In this document: positions 49,971-60,200 of the stretch, in pieces
How positions within the stretch are numbered: position 1 is the first letter of the stretch
Layout of the letters: the number at the start of each line of letters is the position of its first letter
Source: Bradyrhizobium cosmicum
GTDB taxonomy: Bacteria > Pseudomonadota > Alphaproteobacteria > Rhizobiales > Xanthobacteraceae
Assembly (NCBI RefSeq): GCF_007290395.2
Contig: NZ_CP041656.2
Coordinates: 4,836,001 to 4,900,000, forward strand
Direction: 5' to 3'
Length of the DNA: 64,000 bases
The notes under the pieces: generated by a model
What the model was told of the DNA's origin: nothing
The model's database searches: none
Seen by the model: only the letters and a program-made list of their open reading frames with translations
Program-made: the position numbers and the translations under genes

Positions 49971-51419
49971 ATGGCGCGCGCATTGATGATCCAGGGGGCC
50001 GGCTCGGACGTGGGCAAATCGCTCATCGTCGCCGGCCTTGCGCGCGCTTTCACGCGGCGCGGTTTGCGCGTTCTGCCGTTCAAGCCGCAGAACATGTCGA
50101 ACAACGCCGCCGTCACCGTCGATGGCGGCGAGATCGGCCGCGCCCAGGCGCTGCAGGCGCTCGCCGCCGGGGTCGAGCCGCACACCGACATGAACCCGGT
50201 GCTCTTGAAGCCCGAGACCGATGTCGGCGCGCAAATCATCGTCCACGGAAAGCGCGTCGCGACGGCGCGTGCGCGCGACTACGCGGCGATGAAGCCTTCG
50301 CTGATGGGCGCCGTGCTGGAAAGCTTCGAGCGCCTGAAGGCGCGCGCCGATCTCGTGCTGGTGGAAGGTGCCGGCAGTCCCGCCGAGGTGAACCTGCGAA
50401 AGGCCGACATCGCCAATATGGGCTTTGCCCGCAGGGTCGACGTTCCCGTCGTGCTGGTCGGCGATATCGATCGCGGCGGCGTCATCGCTCAGCTCGTCGG
50501 CATCAAGACGGTGATCGATCCGGACGACGCCGCGATGATCCAGGGCTTTGTCATCAACAAGTTTCGCGGCGATCCCACGCTGTTCGACGACGGCTACAAG
50601 CTGATCGAACAGTCGACGGCCTGGCGCGGGCTTGGCGTATTGCCCTGGTTCGCCCGCGCCGGCGAGTTGCCGGCCGAGGACGCACTCGGCCTCAGCGACG
50701 CGCGCAAGCCGGGCCAATGCAAGATCGCCTGCCTCGCGCTGTCGCGGATCGCCAATTTCGACGATCTCGATCCGCTCAAGCTCGAGCCCGGCGTCGATCT
50801 CATCATGGTGCGTCCGGGCGAAGCGATCCCCGGCGACGTCAGGCTCGTCATCATCCCGGGCTCAAAATCCACCCGCGGCGATCTCGCCTTCCTGCGCGCG
50901 CAGGGCTGGGACATCGATCTGCTCGCGCACCACCGTCGCGGCGGCCATGTGCTCGGCCTCTGCGGCGGCTATCAGATGCTCGGCCGCAGCGTCGCCGACC
51001 CCGATGGCATCGAGGGCCCCGCAGGCGCCACGCCGGGCCTCGGGCTTCTGGACGTGGATACGGTGATGACCCCGCAAAAGACGCTGACGCGTGTCGCGGC
51101 CGTGCATGCCGCCACGGATCAGCCGATCGAGGCCTACGAGATCCACATCGGCCGCACCGACGGGCCCGATCGCGCCCACGCCTTCGCGAAACTGAATGAC
51201 GAGCCCGAAGGCGCGACCTCGCGCGACGGGCGCGTGCAGGGCAGCTATCTGCACGGCCTGTTCACGTCGGACGACTTCCGCAAGGCGTATCTCACCAAGC
51301 TCGACATTCCCGCCGGCGACGAGCCTTATCACGACAGGGTCGAGAGCGCGCTCGAGGCGCTGGCCGATCACATCGAACAGCATCTCGACGTCGAAGGCCT
51401 GCTTGCGCTAGCACGCTAG
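49971..51419 (+). CDS. cobQ: Adenosylcobyric acid synthase (glutamine-hydrolysing)
   Basis: A 482-residue amidotransferase that amidates the b, d, e and g side chains of adenosylcobyrinic a,c-diamide. The N-terminal [19 protein letters not shown] and [14 protein letters not shown], the [12 protein letters not shown] motif and a C-terminal glutaminase domain with the nucleophile Cys in [10 protein letters not shown] and His in SYLHGLF are all present. It lies 11 bp after cobO, presumably in the same operon, and converges with cobD with a 12-bp overlap. Confidence 0.97.
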   Translation: MARALMIQGAGSDVGKSLIVAGLARAFTRRGLRVLPFKPQNMSNNAAVTVDGGEIGRAQALQALAAGVEPHTDMNPVLLKPETDVGAQIIVHGKRVATARARDYAAMKPSLMGAVLESFERLKARADLVLVEGAGSPAEVNLRKADIANMGFARRVDVPVVLVGDIDRGGVIAQLVGIKTVIDPDDAAMIQGFVINKFRGDPTLFDDGYKLIEQSTAWRGLGVLPWFARAGELPAEDALGLSDARKPGQCKIACLALSRIANFDDLDPLKLEPGVDLIMVRPGEAIPGDVRLVIIPGSKSTRGDLAFLRAQGWDIDLLAHHRRGGHVLGLCGGYQMLGRSVADPDGIEGPAGATPGLGLLDVDTVMTPQKTLTRVAAVHAATDQPIEAYEIHIGRTDGPDRAHAFAKLNDEPEGATSRDGRVQGSYLHGLFTSDDFRKAYLTKLDIPAGDEPYHDRVESALEALADHIEQHLDVEGLLALAR

Positions 51420-52373
51420 CACCTCGGCAAGGCGCGTCCACTCGGCTTCGCTTCCGGGAAGCCCGAGGCGCAGCCATCCCGGCTTTTGCGCAAACACGCG
51501 CGACCAGATCTGGCTCTGCGCCAGCCTGTCCTGCGCGGCAACCGCGTCGGGCGTCTCGTAGAGACGAAACAGCGGCGTGCCGCCGACGAGACGCCAGCCT
51601 TGCGACTGCGCCATGCCGTCGAGGCGAACACAGTCGCGCGCAAGTCGCGCCGACGTCGTCTCGGCCCAGGCATCATCTCGCAAGGCGCGGCAGCCGATCG
51701 AGATCGCAGCTCCCGAGACCGGCCATGGACCCGACATCGCAGCGAGCTTCTCGATGTCGGCCGCATTGCCGATGGCGAAGCCAAGCCGCAGGCCGGCGAG
51801 GCCGTAAAACTTTCCGAACGAGCGCAGGATCAGCAGTCCAGGCCGAGCCGCTTCGGGCGCGAGCGACAATTGCGGAACCGTGTCGGCAAAACTCTCGTCG
51901 ATCACGAGACGGCCGACGCGCGGCAGCAGGGCGAGCAAATCCTTTGGCAGATGACACCGGCCGTCGGGATTGTTGGGATTGACGACGATAGCAACATCCG
52001 CTCCCGCCAGCGCGTCGAGTTCGCCGACCTCCTGCACGTCCCAGCCAGCGGCCGACAGCACACCCGCGTATTCGTTGTAGGTCGGCGCCAGGATACGGGC
52101 ACGGCCGGATGGCGCCAGTTGCGGCAACAGTTGAATGGCAGCCTGCGCACCGCCCATCGCGACGACCGGCGCGCTAGTGCGATAAGCATGATGCGCCGCG
52201 TGGTGCAGGGCTTCGATCTCGGACCGCGACGGCAAAGCCTGCCAATGATGCGCGCTCACCTCGCCCACCGGATAAGGCAGCCGGTTGATCCCCGTCGAGA
52301 GATCGATCCAGTGCTCGGCGCGTCCGTCAAAACGCTGCTGGGCCAGATCGAGATTTCCACCGTGCTCGCGCAT
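51408..52373 (-). CDS. cobD: Threonine-phosphate decarboxylase-like aminotransferase
   Basis: A 321-residue fold-type I PLP enzyme (CobC in P. denitrificans naming). It provides (R)-1-amino-2-propanol phosphate for the corrin side arm by decarboxylating L-threonine phosphate. EHGGNLDLA and [14 protein letters not shown] at the N-terminus are typical, and the Schiff-base lysine is in [16 protein letters not shown]. The ATG at 52371-52373 begins the EHGG motif. It is 11 bp downstream of cbiB, which uses its product, and its 3' end overlaps cobQ. Confidence 0.93.
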   Translation of the reverse strand: MREHGGNLDLAQQRFDGRAEHWIDLSTGINRLPYPVGEVSAHHWQALPSRSEIEALHHAAHHAYRTSAPVVAMGGAQAAIQLLPQLAPSGRARILAPTYNEYAGVLSAAGWDVQEVGELDALAGADVAIVVNPNNPDGRCHLPKDLLALLPRVGRLVIDESFADTVPQLSLAPEAARPGLLILRSFGKFYGLAGLRLGFAIGNAADIEKLAAMSGPWPVSGAAISIGCRALRDDAWAETTSARLARDCVRLDGMAQSQGWRLVGGTPLFRLYETPDAVAAQDRLAQSQIWSRVFAQKPGWLRLGLPGSEAEWTRLAEVLAC

Positions 52374-52384
52374 GCCCCGTTCTT

Positions 52385-53350
52385 TCACGCGAAGGCGAGG
52401 ATCGCAAGCACGCCGGCGAGCAGCAGCATGGCACGGCGGTAGACCGTCAGTCCCTCGCCGATATCGGCGGCGAGCGGATCGCGTGCGGCTTCGTTGAGCC
52501 AGGGCTCGTTGGTGGTGCTGCCGTGATAGATGCGGGGGCCGCTGAGCCGCACGCCGAGCGCGCCCGCCATCGCCGCTTCCGGCCAGCCGGCATTGGGCGA
52601 GCGATGACGGCGCGCATCGCGCGTCATGCACGACAGCGCCTCGGATCGCCTTGGCGCCAGCAGCACGAACAGAAGCCCGGTCAGGCGCGCCGGAATGAAA
52701 TTGGTGACATCGTCGATGCGGGCCGCCGCCCAGCCGAAGGCTTCGTGCCGTTCGCTGCGATGGCCGATCATGGAGTCCAGCGTGTTGATGGCCTTGTAGC
52801 CGAAAATCCCCGGCAAGCCGAACAGAGCGCCCCAGAACACCGGCGCCACGATGCCGTCGGAAGCGTTTTCGGCAAGACTCTCGATCGCCGCACGCGCGAT
52901 ACCGGCTTCATCGAGCGCCGCAGGATCGCGGCCGACGATACGCGAGACCGCGTCGCGCGCAGCGGCGATGTCCCCGGCGCGCAATGGCTTTGCGACTGCA
53001 GCCACATGATCATGAAGCGAGCGCAGCGCGACCAGCGGCCAGGCCAGCACGCCCACCAGAACGGCCTGCCCCCATCCCCAAGGCAGCAATGACTTGAACA
53101 GGGACTGAAGTGCCCAGCCGAGCGCGACGGCGAGCGCGATCACCAGGAGCGCGCCAGCGACGCCGGCAGCGCGGCGAAATGCCGGCGGATCGGATGGGCG
53201 ATTCGACGTTGCGTCGATGGCGCTGATCAGCTGGCCGAGCCAGGTTACGGGATGGCCGATCCGCGCGAACAGCCATGCTGGCCAGCCCAACAGGGCATCC
53301 ACCGCCATCGCCACCACCATCGCGCCCGCAAAGCCCACACCCACTCCCAA
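52385..53350 (-). CDS. cbiB: Adenosylcobinamide-phosphate synthase
   Basis: A 321-residue inner-membrane protein (CobD in P. denitrificans naming) that links aminopropanol phosphate to adenosylcobyric acid. WLFARIGHPVTWLGQLI, ESLAENASDGIVAPVFW, GYKAINTLDSMIGHR, WAAARIDDVTNFIPARLTG and RSPNAGWPEAAMAGAL are family motifs, and there are several hydrophobic helices. The best start is an unusual TTG at 53348-53350, preceded at five bases by a perfect AGGAGG; GTGs at 53344 and 53338 and ATG at 53320 are alternatives. It is divergent from cobU and directly upstream of cobD. Confidence 0.95.
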   Translation of the reverse strand: MGVGVGFAGAMVVAMAVDALLGWPAWLFARIGHPVTWLGQLISAIDATSNRPSDPPAFRRAAGVAGALLVIALAVALGWALQSLFKSLLPWGWGQAVLVGVLAWPLVALRSLHDHVAAVAKPLRAGDIAAARDAVSRIVGRDPAALDEAGIARAAIESLAENASDGIVAPVFWGALFGLPGIFGYKAINTLDSMIGHRSERHEAFGWAAARIDDVTNFIPARLTGLLFVLLAPRRSEALSCMTRDARRHRSPNAGWPEAAMAGALGVRLSGPRIYHGSTTNEPWLNEAARDPLAADIGEGLTVYRRAMLLLAGVLAILAFA

Positions 53351-53471
53351 GGCTGCCTCCTGTCCCGCCCCTGTTGCGCAAAGCGACGGCGGAGCGCAAG
53401 CCCCTGCCCGTCTGATTTCGGCTTTGTCTTTGGCCGCGTTTGGTGATTAGTCAGGCCCGCAGGAGACCTTC

Positions 53472-53978
53472 ATGGCTGTCATCTTGATCACGGGCGGAGC
53501 GCGATCGGGCAAGAGCGCCCGCGCGGAAGCGCTTGCGCGCAGCTTTCCGGACCAGCCGCCGATCTACATCGCGACGGCCGAGGCGCTCGATGCCGAGATG
53601 GAAGCACGCATTGCCCGGCATCGCACGCGACGCGGAACCGGTTGGGTCGAGCACGAGGAGCCGCTCGATCTCGTGCCAGTTCTGGCCACAAGCGATGGCG
53701 GCGGCGCCAGGCTGGTCGATTGCCTGACATTATGGCTTTCCAACCTGATGCATGCGGAGCGCGACTGGGAGCGCGAGGTGAGCGAGCTCGCAGGTGCCCT
53801 GCCGCGCCTCAAGAGTCCCGTCGTCCTCGTGACCAACGAAGTCGGCCTCGGCATCGTGCCCGACAACGCACTGGCGCGCAGCTATCGCGACGCCGCCGGG
53901 ATCATGAACCAGACCATCGCGGCAATTGCCGACGAAGTCGAATTCGTTGTCGCCGGCTTGCCGATGAAGTTAAAATGA
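53472..53978 (+). CDS. cobU: Adenosylcobinamide kinase / guanylyltransferase
   Basis: A 168-residue bifunctional enzyme (CobP in P. denitrificans naming) that phosphorylates adenosylcobinamide and transfers GMP to it. The P-loop GGARSGKS is at residues 8-15, with YIATAEALDAEME, RHRTRRGTGW (guanylylated His region), DCLTLWLSNL and VTNEVGLGIVPDN. GCAGGAGACC precedes the ATG. It overlaps cobS by 4 bp and heads a plus-strand operon cobU-cobS-bluB. Confidence 0.96.
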   Translation: MAVILITGGARSGKSARAEALARSFPDQPPIYIATAEALDAEMEARIARHRTRRGTGWVEHEEPLDLVPVLATSDGGGARLVDCLTLWLSNLMHAERDWEREVSELAGALPRLKSPVVLVTNEVGLGIVPDNALARSYRDAAGIMNQTIAAIADEVEFVVAGLPMKLK

Positions 53979-54757
53979 CGCCGCGCGCCGAGTTCTTGAA
54001 AGACGTCGTCGCCGATCTCAGGATGGCGGCTTCGTTCGTGACGATCCTCCCCGTCGCATCATCGAAGCCTGCGGCCGACGGCGCCGTCGCGCGCGCGACC
54101 TGGGCACTGCCCGTCGCCGGACTGCTGGTCGGCCTTGCCGGCGCGTTGGTCTACAAGATCGCCAGCCGGTGCGGATTGACACCGAACCTTGCCGCCCTCC
54201 TCGCACTCGCGACGACCACGCTCATCACCGGCGCGCTGCACGAGGACGGGCTTGCCGACACCGCCGATGGGCTCGGCGGCGGCCGCACCCGTGCACGCAA
54301 GCTCGAGATCATGCGCGACAGCCGGATTGGCACCTATGGCACCTGCGCGCTGATCCTGTCGTTCGGCCTGCGCTGGAGCGCGCTCGCAACAATCGCCAAT
54401 CCGTGGCTGGTCACGCTCGCGCTATGCGCCGCGCACGCAGGCGCGCGCGCGGGCGTGCCGGCCTTCATGTCGCTGGTGCCGCCAGCGCGGCCCGATGGTC
54501 TGTCGGCGAGCGCGGGATCACCGCCGGGCCGCAGCGTTGCCATTGCGTTTGCGCTCGGCACGCTCGTGCTCGCTCTCGCGCTTGGTCCGGGCAAGGCCCT
54601 CGCCGGCCTGATCCTGCTGTCTCTCGCCGGCCTGCTGCTGGCGCGGCTTGCGATCCGCCAGATCGGCGGGCAGACCGGCGACATCCTCGGTGCGTTCGAG
54701 CAGCTCGGCGAGATCCTGATCCTGCTGGTCGCCGCGGCCTTGTTGGGGGGACACTGA
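53975..54757 (+). CDS. cobS: Adenosylcobinamide-GDP ribazoletransferase (cobalamin-5'-phosphate synthase)
   Basis: A 260-residue inner-membrane enzyme (CobV in P. denitrificans naming) that joins adenosylcobinamide-GDP to alpha-ribazole (phosphate), completing the lower loop. The metal-binding HEDGLADTADGLGGG and the RDSRIGTYG motifs are intact, and several hydrophobic helices follow. The ATG overlaps the cobU stop (ATGA), and bluB follows after 4 bp. This should not be confused with the cobaltochelatase subunit also called CobS. Confidence 0.96.
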   Translation: MTPRAEFLKDVVADLRMAASFVTILPVASSKPAADGAVARATWALPVAGLLVGLAGALVYKIASRCGLTPNLAALLALATTTLITGALHEDGLADTADGLGGGRTRARKLEIMRDSRIGTYGTCALILSFGLRWSALATIANPWLVTLALCAAHAGARAGVPAFMSLVPPARPDGLSASAGSPPGRSVAIAFALGTLVLALALGPGKALAGLILLSLAGLLLARLAIRQIGGQTGDILGAFEQLGEILILLVAAALLGGH

Positions 54758-54761
54758 CCTC

Positions 54762-55394
54762 ATGGTCGAATTCGACGACACCTTCCGCCGACAATTGCGC
54801 GAGCTGTTCGTGTGGCGCCGCGACGTGCGCCGCTTTCGCGGCGATCCGTTGCCGGATGGTGCTATCGATCGCCTGATCGAGACCGCCTGCCTTTCGCCCT
54901 CGGTCGGCCTCAGCCAGCCCTGGCGCTTCGTCGTCGTCGATGACGTTGCTAGACGCCGCGCCGTCATCGACGACTTCAAGGTCTGCAACACCGACGCGCT
55001 GAACTGTTACGCCGGTGAACGCGCCGAACGCTATGCCGCGCTGAAGCTGTCGGGCCTGGAACAGGCGCCCGGCCACCTCGCTGTGTTCGCCGACAAGGCC
55101 AGCGACATCGGCCACGGCCTCGGCCGCGCCACCATGCCGGAGACGACGGAATATTCCGTGGTCGCGGCGATCACCGCGATGTGGCTTGCCGCGCGCGCCG
55201 AGGGTATCGGACTTGGCTGGGTCTCGATCCTGAACCCGGCGCGCATTCACGCCGTTCTCGACGTGCCTGATACCTGGAAGTTCATCGCCTATCTCTGCAT
55301 CGGTTATCCCGAGGCCGAATGCGACCAGCCCGAGCTGGAGCAGGCGAAGTGGGAACACCGGCGCAGCGCGGACGAATTCACGCTGCGGCGCTGA
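54762..55394 (+). CDS. bluB: 5,6-dimethylbenzimidazole synthase BluB
   Basis: A 210-residue nitroreductase-fold enzyme that destroys FMNH2 with O2 to form the DMB base. It has RRDVRRFRGDPLP, the ACLSPSVGLSQPWRF flavin segment, MPETTEYSVVAAITAMWLAARAEGIGLGWVSIL and the YLCIGYPE ending typical of BluB rather than other nitroreductases. It is the third gene of cobU-cobS-bluB and supplies CobT. Its O2 dependence agrees with the aerobic pathway. Confidence 0.95.
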   Translation: MVEFDDTFRRQLRELFVWRRDVRRFRGDPLPDGAIDRLIETACLSPSVGLSQPWRFVVVDDVARRRAVIDDFKVCNTDALNCYAGERAERYAALKLSGLEQAPGHLAVFADKASDIGHGLGRATMPETTEYSVVAAITAMWLAARAEGIGLGWVSILNPARIHAVLDVPDTWKFIAYLCIGYPEAECDQPELEQAKWEHRRSADEFTLRR

Positions 55395-55410
55395 GCGCCG
55401 CACCATCCTC

Positions 55411-55490
55411 CGTCATTGCGAGCGCAGCGAAGCAATCCAGAGTCTTTCCGCGGAGGGACTCTGGATTGCTTCGCTGCGCTCGCAATGACG
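55411..55490. repeat. 80-bp perfect inverted repeat (dispersed palindrome; possible bidirectional terminator)
   Basis: Two 34-bp arms (55411-55444 and 55457-55490) are exact inverted copies around a 12-base loop. The arm starts CGTCATTGCGAGCGCAGCG. It lies between convergent bluB and the TpsB gene, where the transcript hairpin could stop or protect both mRNAs. The unit looks like a family of dispersed palindromes that I recall from Bradyrhizobium and related genomes; the genome-wide copy number cannot be checked here. Confidence 0.85.
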
Positions 55491-55512
55491 TGGAGAGAGC
55501 GGTGACATGCCG

Positions 55513-57219
55513 CTACGACCTGCTTTTGCCCGCAACCGCCGCCATGGGCGGGGGGCTTTCCTGCTTCTGGAACATCAGCAACGGCCGGAAAATGACGCGG
55601 CCGTAGGCCTCATAGTGGTTCTGGGTCGACACCGCCATCTTCAGCGGCGTCGCGTAATTCGCCTCGAACGTCATGAACGACGCGTAGGTCCAGGAGAAGC
55701 CGACGCCGACCGAACCCATCTCGGTGACACCGGGGAATGTCGAATACACCGCACCCCAGTCGGTGAAGATGTAGGTGTCAAATCCCCTGAGCCATTGCGA
55801 CCAGTTGTAGTGCAGCTCGGCGTTGAAATAATAGCCGCTGTCGCCGGATGCCGCGTTGGAGGGATAGCCGCGCACGGTGGTGGGGCCGCCGATCGAGAAA
55901 ATCTGGTCGCCCGGCAGCAGCTTTTCCTGCGTGTATTGCCAGCTCGCCAGCACGTTGGTGCTGAAATTCGCCGGCCCTGCGGCGCTGGTCGCGATCAGCG
56001 AGCCGGTATAGGTATTGAACGTGCGGTTGTTGCCGAGCACGTGGTCCTGCCACTCGATGTAGTTCACCGCCGGCGAGACCGTGATCGAATAGGTGTTGCC
56101 TGAATTCGTCACCGAGACGCCGGCCGTGGCCTTGTCGTAGTGGTCGTTGGTGACGTCGACCGTGGCGAAGCGGCTCACCGTCTTGCCCTCGGTCTCGGCG
56201 GCATTGAGCAGCACCAGCCAGTTCTGCGACACCCAGACCGGCTGGCTGAAGTTGATCGCGGCCTGGCTCGAACGTCCGGTGACGTCGAGCGCGACGAACG
56301 GTCCGTTGACGATCTTGATCTTGCCTTCGGTGTAGCTGACGCCGACGCGGCCGCCCCACGGATTGACCGGAATGCTGTAGGCGACGTTGCCGTTGAGATT
56401 GCCGTCGGAGCGGACGCCGTAGAAGGTCAGGCGATCGTCGACGCCGAACAGTCCGTGGCGCTTGTAGAAGGCCCCGCCCTCCCAACGCCCGGTGTTCTCC
56501 GGGCCCTGGTTGTCGGTGAAGAGCTGCAAGGTGTCGACCGGCGGCTCGATCACCGCGAACTGCAGGTCGGTCAGGCCGAAGCTCGTGCCGGGCTGCAGCA
56601 GCGCCTTGATCTGCACGTCGTTGGTGCGGTTGAACCAGGTCACGTCGCGGTTGAGTTTTGGAACGTCGAGGACCTCGCCTTCCGGCTCCTTCACGCGCTG
56701 CAGAATGTAGTCGGTACGGGTCTGCTTGTTGCCCTCGATGGTCGTCTTCTGCAGCCGGCCCTCGGTCAGCTTGATCCGGACGATGCCGCCCTTGGCATCC
56801 TGGTCAGGCAGCGTCGCGATGCCCGTGACGATGCCGCGCTCGGTGTAGATGGCGTTGATGTCGGCGACGAGCTGCAGCAGCGAGGCGATGTCGACGTTCT
56901 TGCCGACATACTTCTTCGCGATCTCTTCGAGCTCCGCCGGCGTGATGAACTTGGACGGGTCGAATTCGACCTTGCGCAGGCGGAATTTTGGCCCTCCCGG
57001 CTTCAGCAACTGGGATTTCTCCCGCTCGCCGCCGATCACCGCGGGACCGGTGAGTTTGGGTGGCGCGCTCTGCTGTTCAAGCTGGCGGCGTTGCCGGTCG
57101 ACGTCGTTCTGGATCACGCCGGGATTGATCGACTGGGCGCGCGCGGATGCGATGCAGCAAGCTGCAAGCCCCACCCCCAACGCTGCCCTCCAAATCCGCA
57201 TCCCGAATCCCGCTACCAT
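55513..57219 (-). CDS. TpsB-type outer-membrane transporter (ShlB/FhaC/HecB family)
   Basis: A 568-residue two-partner-secretion translocator. It has a signal peptide (cleavage after ARA, about residue 28), a Gln-rich linker, POTRA domains (about residues 78-235: FRLRKVEFDPSKFITPAELEEIAKKYVGKNV, then IVRIKLTEGRLQKTTIEGN), and a 16-strand Omp85-type barrel containing the essential VRGY loop-6 motif in GGPTTVRGYPS. It exports the adjacent TpsA protein across the outer membrane. ATG at 57217-57219 overlaps the TpsA stop; a second ATG (57199-57201) directly before RIWRAAL is also possible. The expected C-terminal aromatic residue is followed here by a short KQESPPPMAAVAGKSRS tail. Confidence 0.92.
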   Translation of the reverse strand: MVAGFGMRIWRAALGVGLAACCIASARAQSINPGVIQNDVDRQRRQLEQQSAPPKLTGPAVIGGEREKSQLLKPGGPKFRLRKVEFDPSKFITPAELEEIAKKYVGKNVDIASLLQLVADINAIYTERGIVTGIATLPDQDAKGGIVRIKLTEGRLQKTTIEGNKQTRTDYILQRVKEPEGEVLDVPKLNRDVTWFNRTNDVQIKALLQPGTSFGLTDLQFAVIEPPVDTLQLFTDNQGPENTGRWEGGAFYKRHGLFGVDDRLTFYGVRSDGNLNGNVAYSIPVNPWGGRVGVSYTEGKIKIVNGPFVALDVTGRSSQAAINFSQPVWVSQNWLVLLNAAETEGKTVSRFATVDVTNDHYDKATAGVSVTNSGNTYSITVSPAVNYIEWQDHVLGNNRTFNTYTGSLIATSAAGPANFSTNVLASWQYTQEKLLPGDQIFSIGGPTTVRGYPSNAASGDSGYYFNAELHYNWSQWLRGFDTYIFTDWGAVYSTFPGVTEMGSVGVGFSWTYASFMTFEANYATPLKMAVSTQNHYEAYGRVIFRPLLMFQKQESPPPMAAVAGKSRS

Positions 57220-60200
57220 GCCTGTGCGAGGCGGCCGACGGCCGGCCGCGTCGTTTCGACAGAAGCGTCCTTCCAGCCCGGGCGACCGGCGCGCTGTCCC
57301 TGACGGCGCAGCTTGCGCAGGTCGCTCAGCCCCTCGATGTTGACGGCGGGACCGGAGCCGATCGTCTCGACCGGCCGCGGCGTCATCAGCGCATCGAGCC
57401 GCGCCTTGCCGGAGAGGCCGAGCAGATAGAACGACCCTGCCCCGTCCTTCCTGGCGATCCAGGTCTCGATGCTCTCCCTGCCCTCGCCGTCGACCGGGAT
57501 GTTGCGCACCATGCTGGCGCCGGTGAAATCGTCGCAGCAGGTGTGGCCCGGCCCGTAATTGGTCACGGTCGCCGAGACGTCGCCGCTGTAGAACACCACA
57601 TAGGCATTGGTGACATTGGCGTTGCCGATCTGGGTCATCGTGAACACGCCGCCCGGCTGGTAGAGCTGCAGTGTCGGCCAGTTCGACGGCGCCGGCGCGC
57701 GGTTGTCGAGCAGCACCTGCTGGGTGGCCGTGGTCAGCATCAGCTGACCCGGAACGTAGCCGTTCAGGATCGTGACCGCATGCGCGTCGGTGAAGACGTT
57801 GGCATCCACCACCCTGAGCTGGTTGATGATGATGCTGTCAGGATCGATCGAGACGTTGGCGGACTTGGCGACGCCGCCGTTGTAGCCGGTGATATTCAGG
57901 ATCAGCGGGATCGCCGGGTTCGAGCGGACCTGTTCGCCCTTGACGTTGATCGTATCGGCCGCGAGGTCGAGTTCCCTGACGACGCTGACCCAGTTGATCG
58001 TCAGGTCACCCGACGAGGTCATCTTGACGGTGTCGCCGCTGATCCGGTCGAACGAGACCGATCCGGCCACATCGAAACGTGTCTCGCCGTTGGCGGTGAT
58101 CGATCCGCCATGGAGCGAGCCCGTGTCCGACTTGACGTTGAGGTCGCCGGCATCGCTCGGGATGCCGGTCGTGGTGAGCTGGCTGAAGACGATGTCGTTC
58201 ACAGCATGCAAGTTCTGCGTGCCGCCGCTGATGGCGGTGCCGACGGTGATCCCTCCGGCCGTCGCGGTGACGTCGAGCGTGCCGCCGGCCATGAGATTAT
58301 CCCAGTGAACGACCGTGCCGCTCAGGACCGCGTTGCCGGTCGCCGCCGCAAGGTTATGACCGGTGTTGGTTCCCGCCGCGATCAGCCTGGCCGAGCCGTG
58401 GGCCGAGACCGAGCCGAGCGTGGTCACGCCGCCCGACACCACCGTCTGCGCCAGGATGAAGCCGGTGTCCGCGGTGACGTCGATGTTGCCGGCATCACTG
58501 GCAGAGCCGGTGGCCGTGAGCGATTTGAACGTCACATTCTGGCTGGCATGGACCGTCTGCGAGCCGCTGCTGTCGACCGTGCCGATGACGATGCTGCCAC
58601 TGTCGATGACGGCGCTGAACTTGCCGCTGGCGCCGGTTGCCGTGCCCGCCAGCACCCGGTCGAGCGTGAGCGCCTGGGTGCCGATGATATCGACGTTGCC
58701 CTTCAGCGCCGACAGCAGCGTCGCTTCGGTGCCGGTCAAGGCCTGGAGGTAGATACCGCCATCGGTCGTGCTTGCCGAGAGCAGCGACGCATTGAAGGCG
58801 AGCCGCCGCGTCGCGCTGCCGATGCCGTTCGACGCCGTGAGGTCGAGGCTGGCGCCGGCTCCTGAGGTCATGAAGGTGGTCTGGCCGTCGCCATTGCCGA
58901 GGATCGCACCAAGTGACGCCACGCCGCCGGCGCTGACGACGATCGACGGGGCATTGCCGGCCGCGGCATAGGACAGCGGCGTGTTGAGCTGGCCAAGGAT
59001 CGCGTCGCCCGTCGTGGCGATCGTGATGACCTTGGCCGCATCGATCGCGGAATAGGCGCCCATCGACAGCGTCGCGGCGGCCAGCGTCACGCCCTCCGTG
59101 CTGCTGGTCACCAGCACCGGCGCCGCGCTGGTGCCGTCCGGAATGGTGATGGCGCGGTTGGCGAGCAGCTGCATCAGCCCGTAGCTGGTGAGGCTGGTGT
59201 TGATGGTGAGCGCGCCGCGCGCCGCGTTCAGCGTCAGCGCGCCACCGGCGCTCAGCGTCCCATAGGCGCCGCTCGCACCGACCGCGAGATCGCCGGTCAC
59301 CGCAAGGATGCTGAGATCGCCGACCGCCGAGCCCGTCACGGCGCCCGAGATATTCACCTGCAGCGGCTGGAAGGACGCGCCATTGAAGCCGATGCTGCCG
59401 CCGGCGCGCAGGTCGAGGTCGGCGCCGAGAATGTGGATCGCCGTACGGTCCGTGAAGCCGGCTTCGGCGTAGATGCTGCCGGCCGCGGCGATCTGGATGT
59501 CGCTGCCGGCCGAGATATTGCCGAGAATGAGATCGCCGGTGGTCTGCTTCACATAGATGCCCTGCCCGGAGGAGACCTGGTCGAGCTGATCGTTGGCGGC
59601 GTCGGCGAAAGCGATCTGGATCGCGTTCGCGTTGCTCGCGGGATTGCTTCCGGCGGCTCCCGAGGGGGCACCGATATTGCCGTGTTCGGCGATCAGGGTC
59701 AGGTTGGCGATATCGCCTGTGATCACGGGCACGCCGGTCACGCCGGCTGCGGCGGTGATGCCGGTCACGGCGTCGAGCTTGACATCGCCGCGGCCGGTCA
59801 CAGCGATGCCGTTGGCCTGCGCCGCCGCGATCGGGCCGTAGCTCGCGGTGATGCCGCCGAGCGTGAGGCTGTTCTTGCTGCCGAGATAGATGTTCGTCAG
59901 CGCCTTGGCCGAGATGGCGATCGGGTTGTCCAGGACGACGAGGTTCTGCTGCGACAGGCTGACCGTATAGGTCGTGACATGGGTGGTCGTATCAGTGGTC
60001 GCGCCGACCGTGAGCTGGCCGGGGCCGGCCGACGAGAGCAACGCCTTCTGCTCCGTCGACAGCGCCGAGGAATCGACGCTGGTGAAGGTGAACGTCTGGG
60101 GCGCTGCCGAATTGCCGACCGAACCCTTCGGCGCGTAGAGCATGATCTGGCTCGCGCTGACATTGGCCGCGACATTCGGATCGATCGGCGGCGGCGCTGC

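Noticed and set aside
53351..53471. A further cobalamin riboswitch between cbiB and cobU
   Set aside because: No B12 box or the other conserved blocks on either strand; only a ribosome site and GC-rich leader are present.
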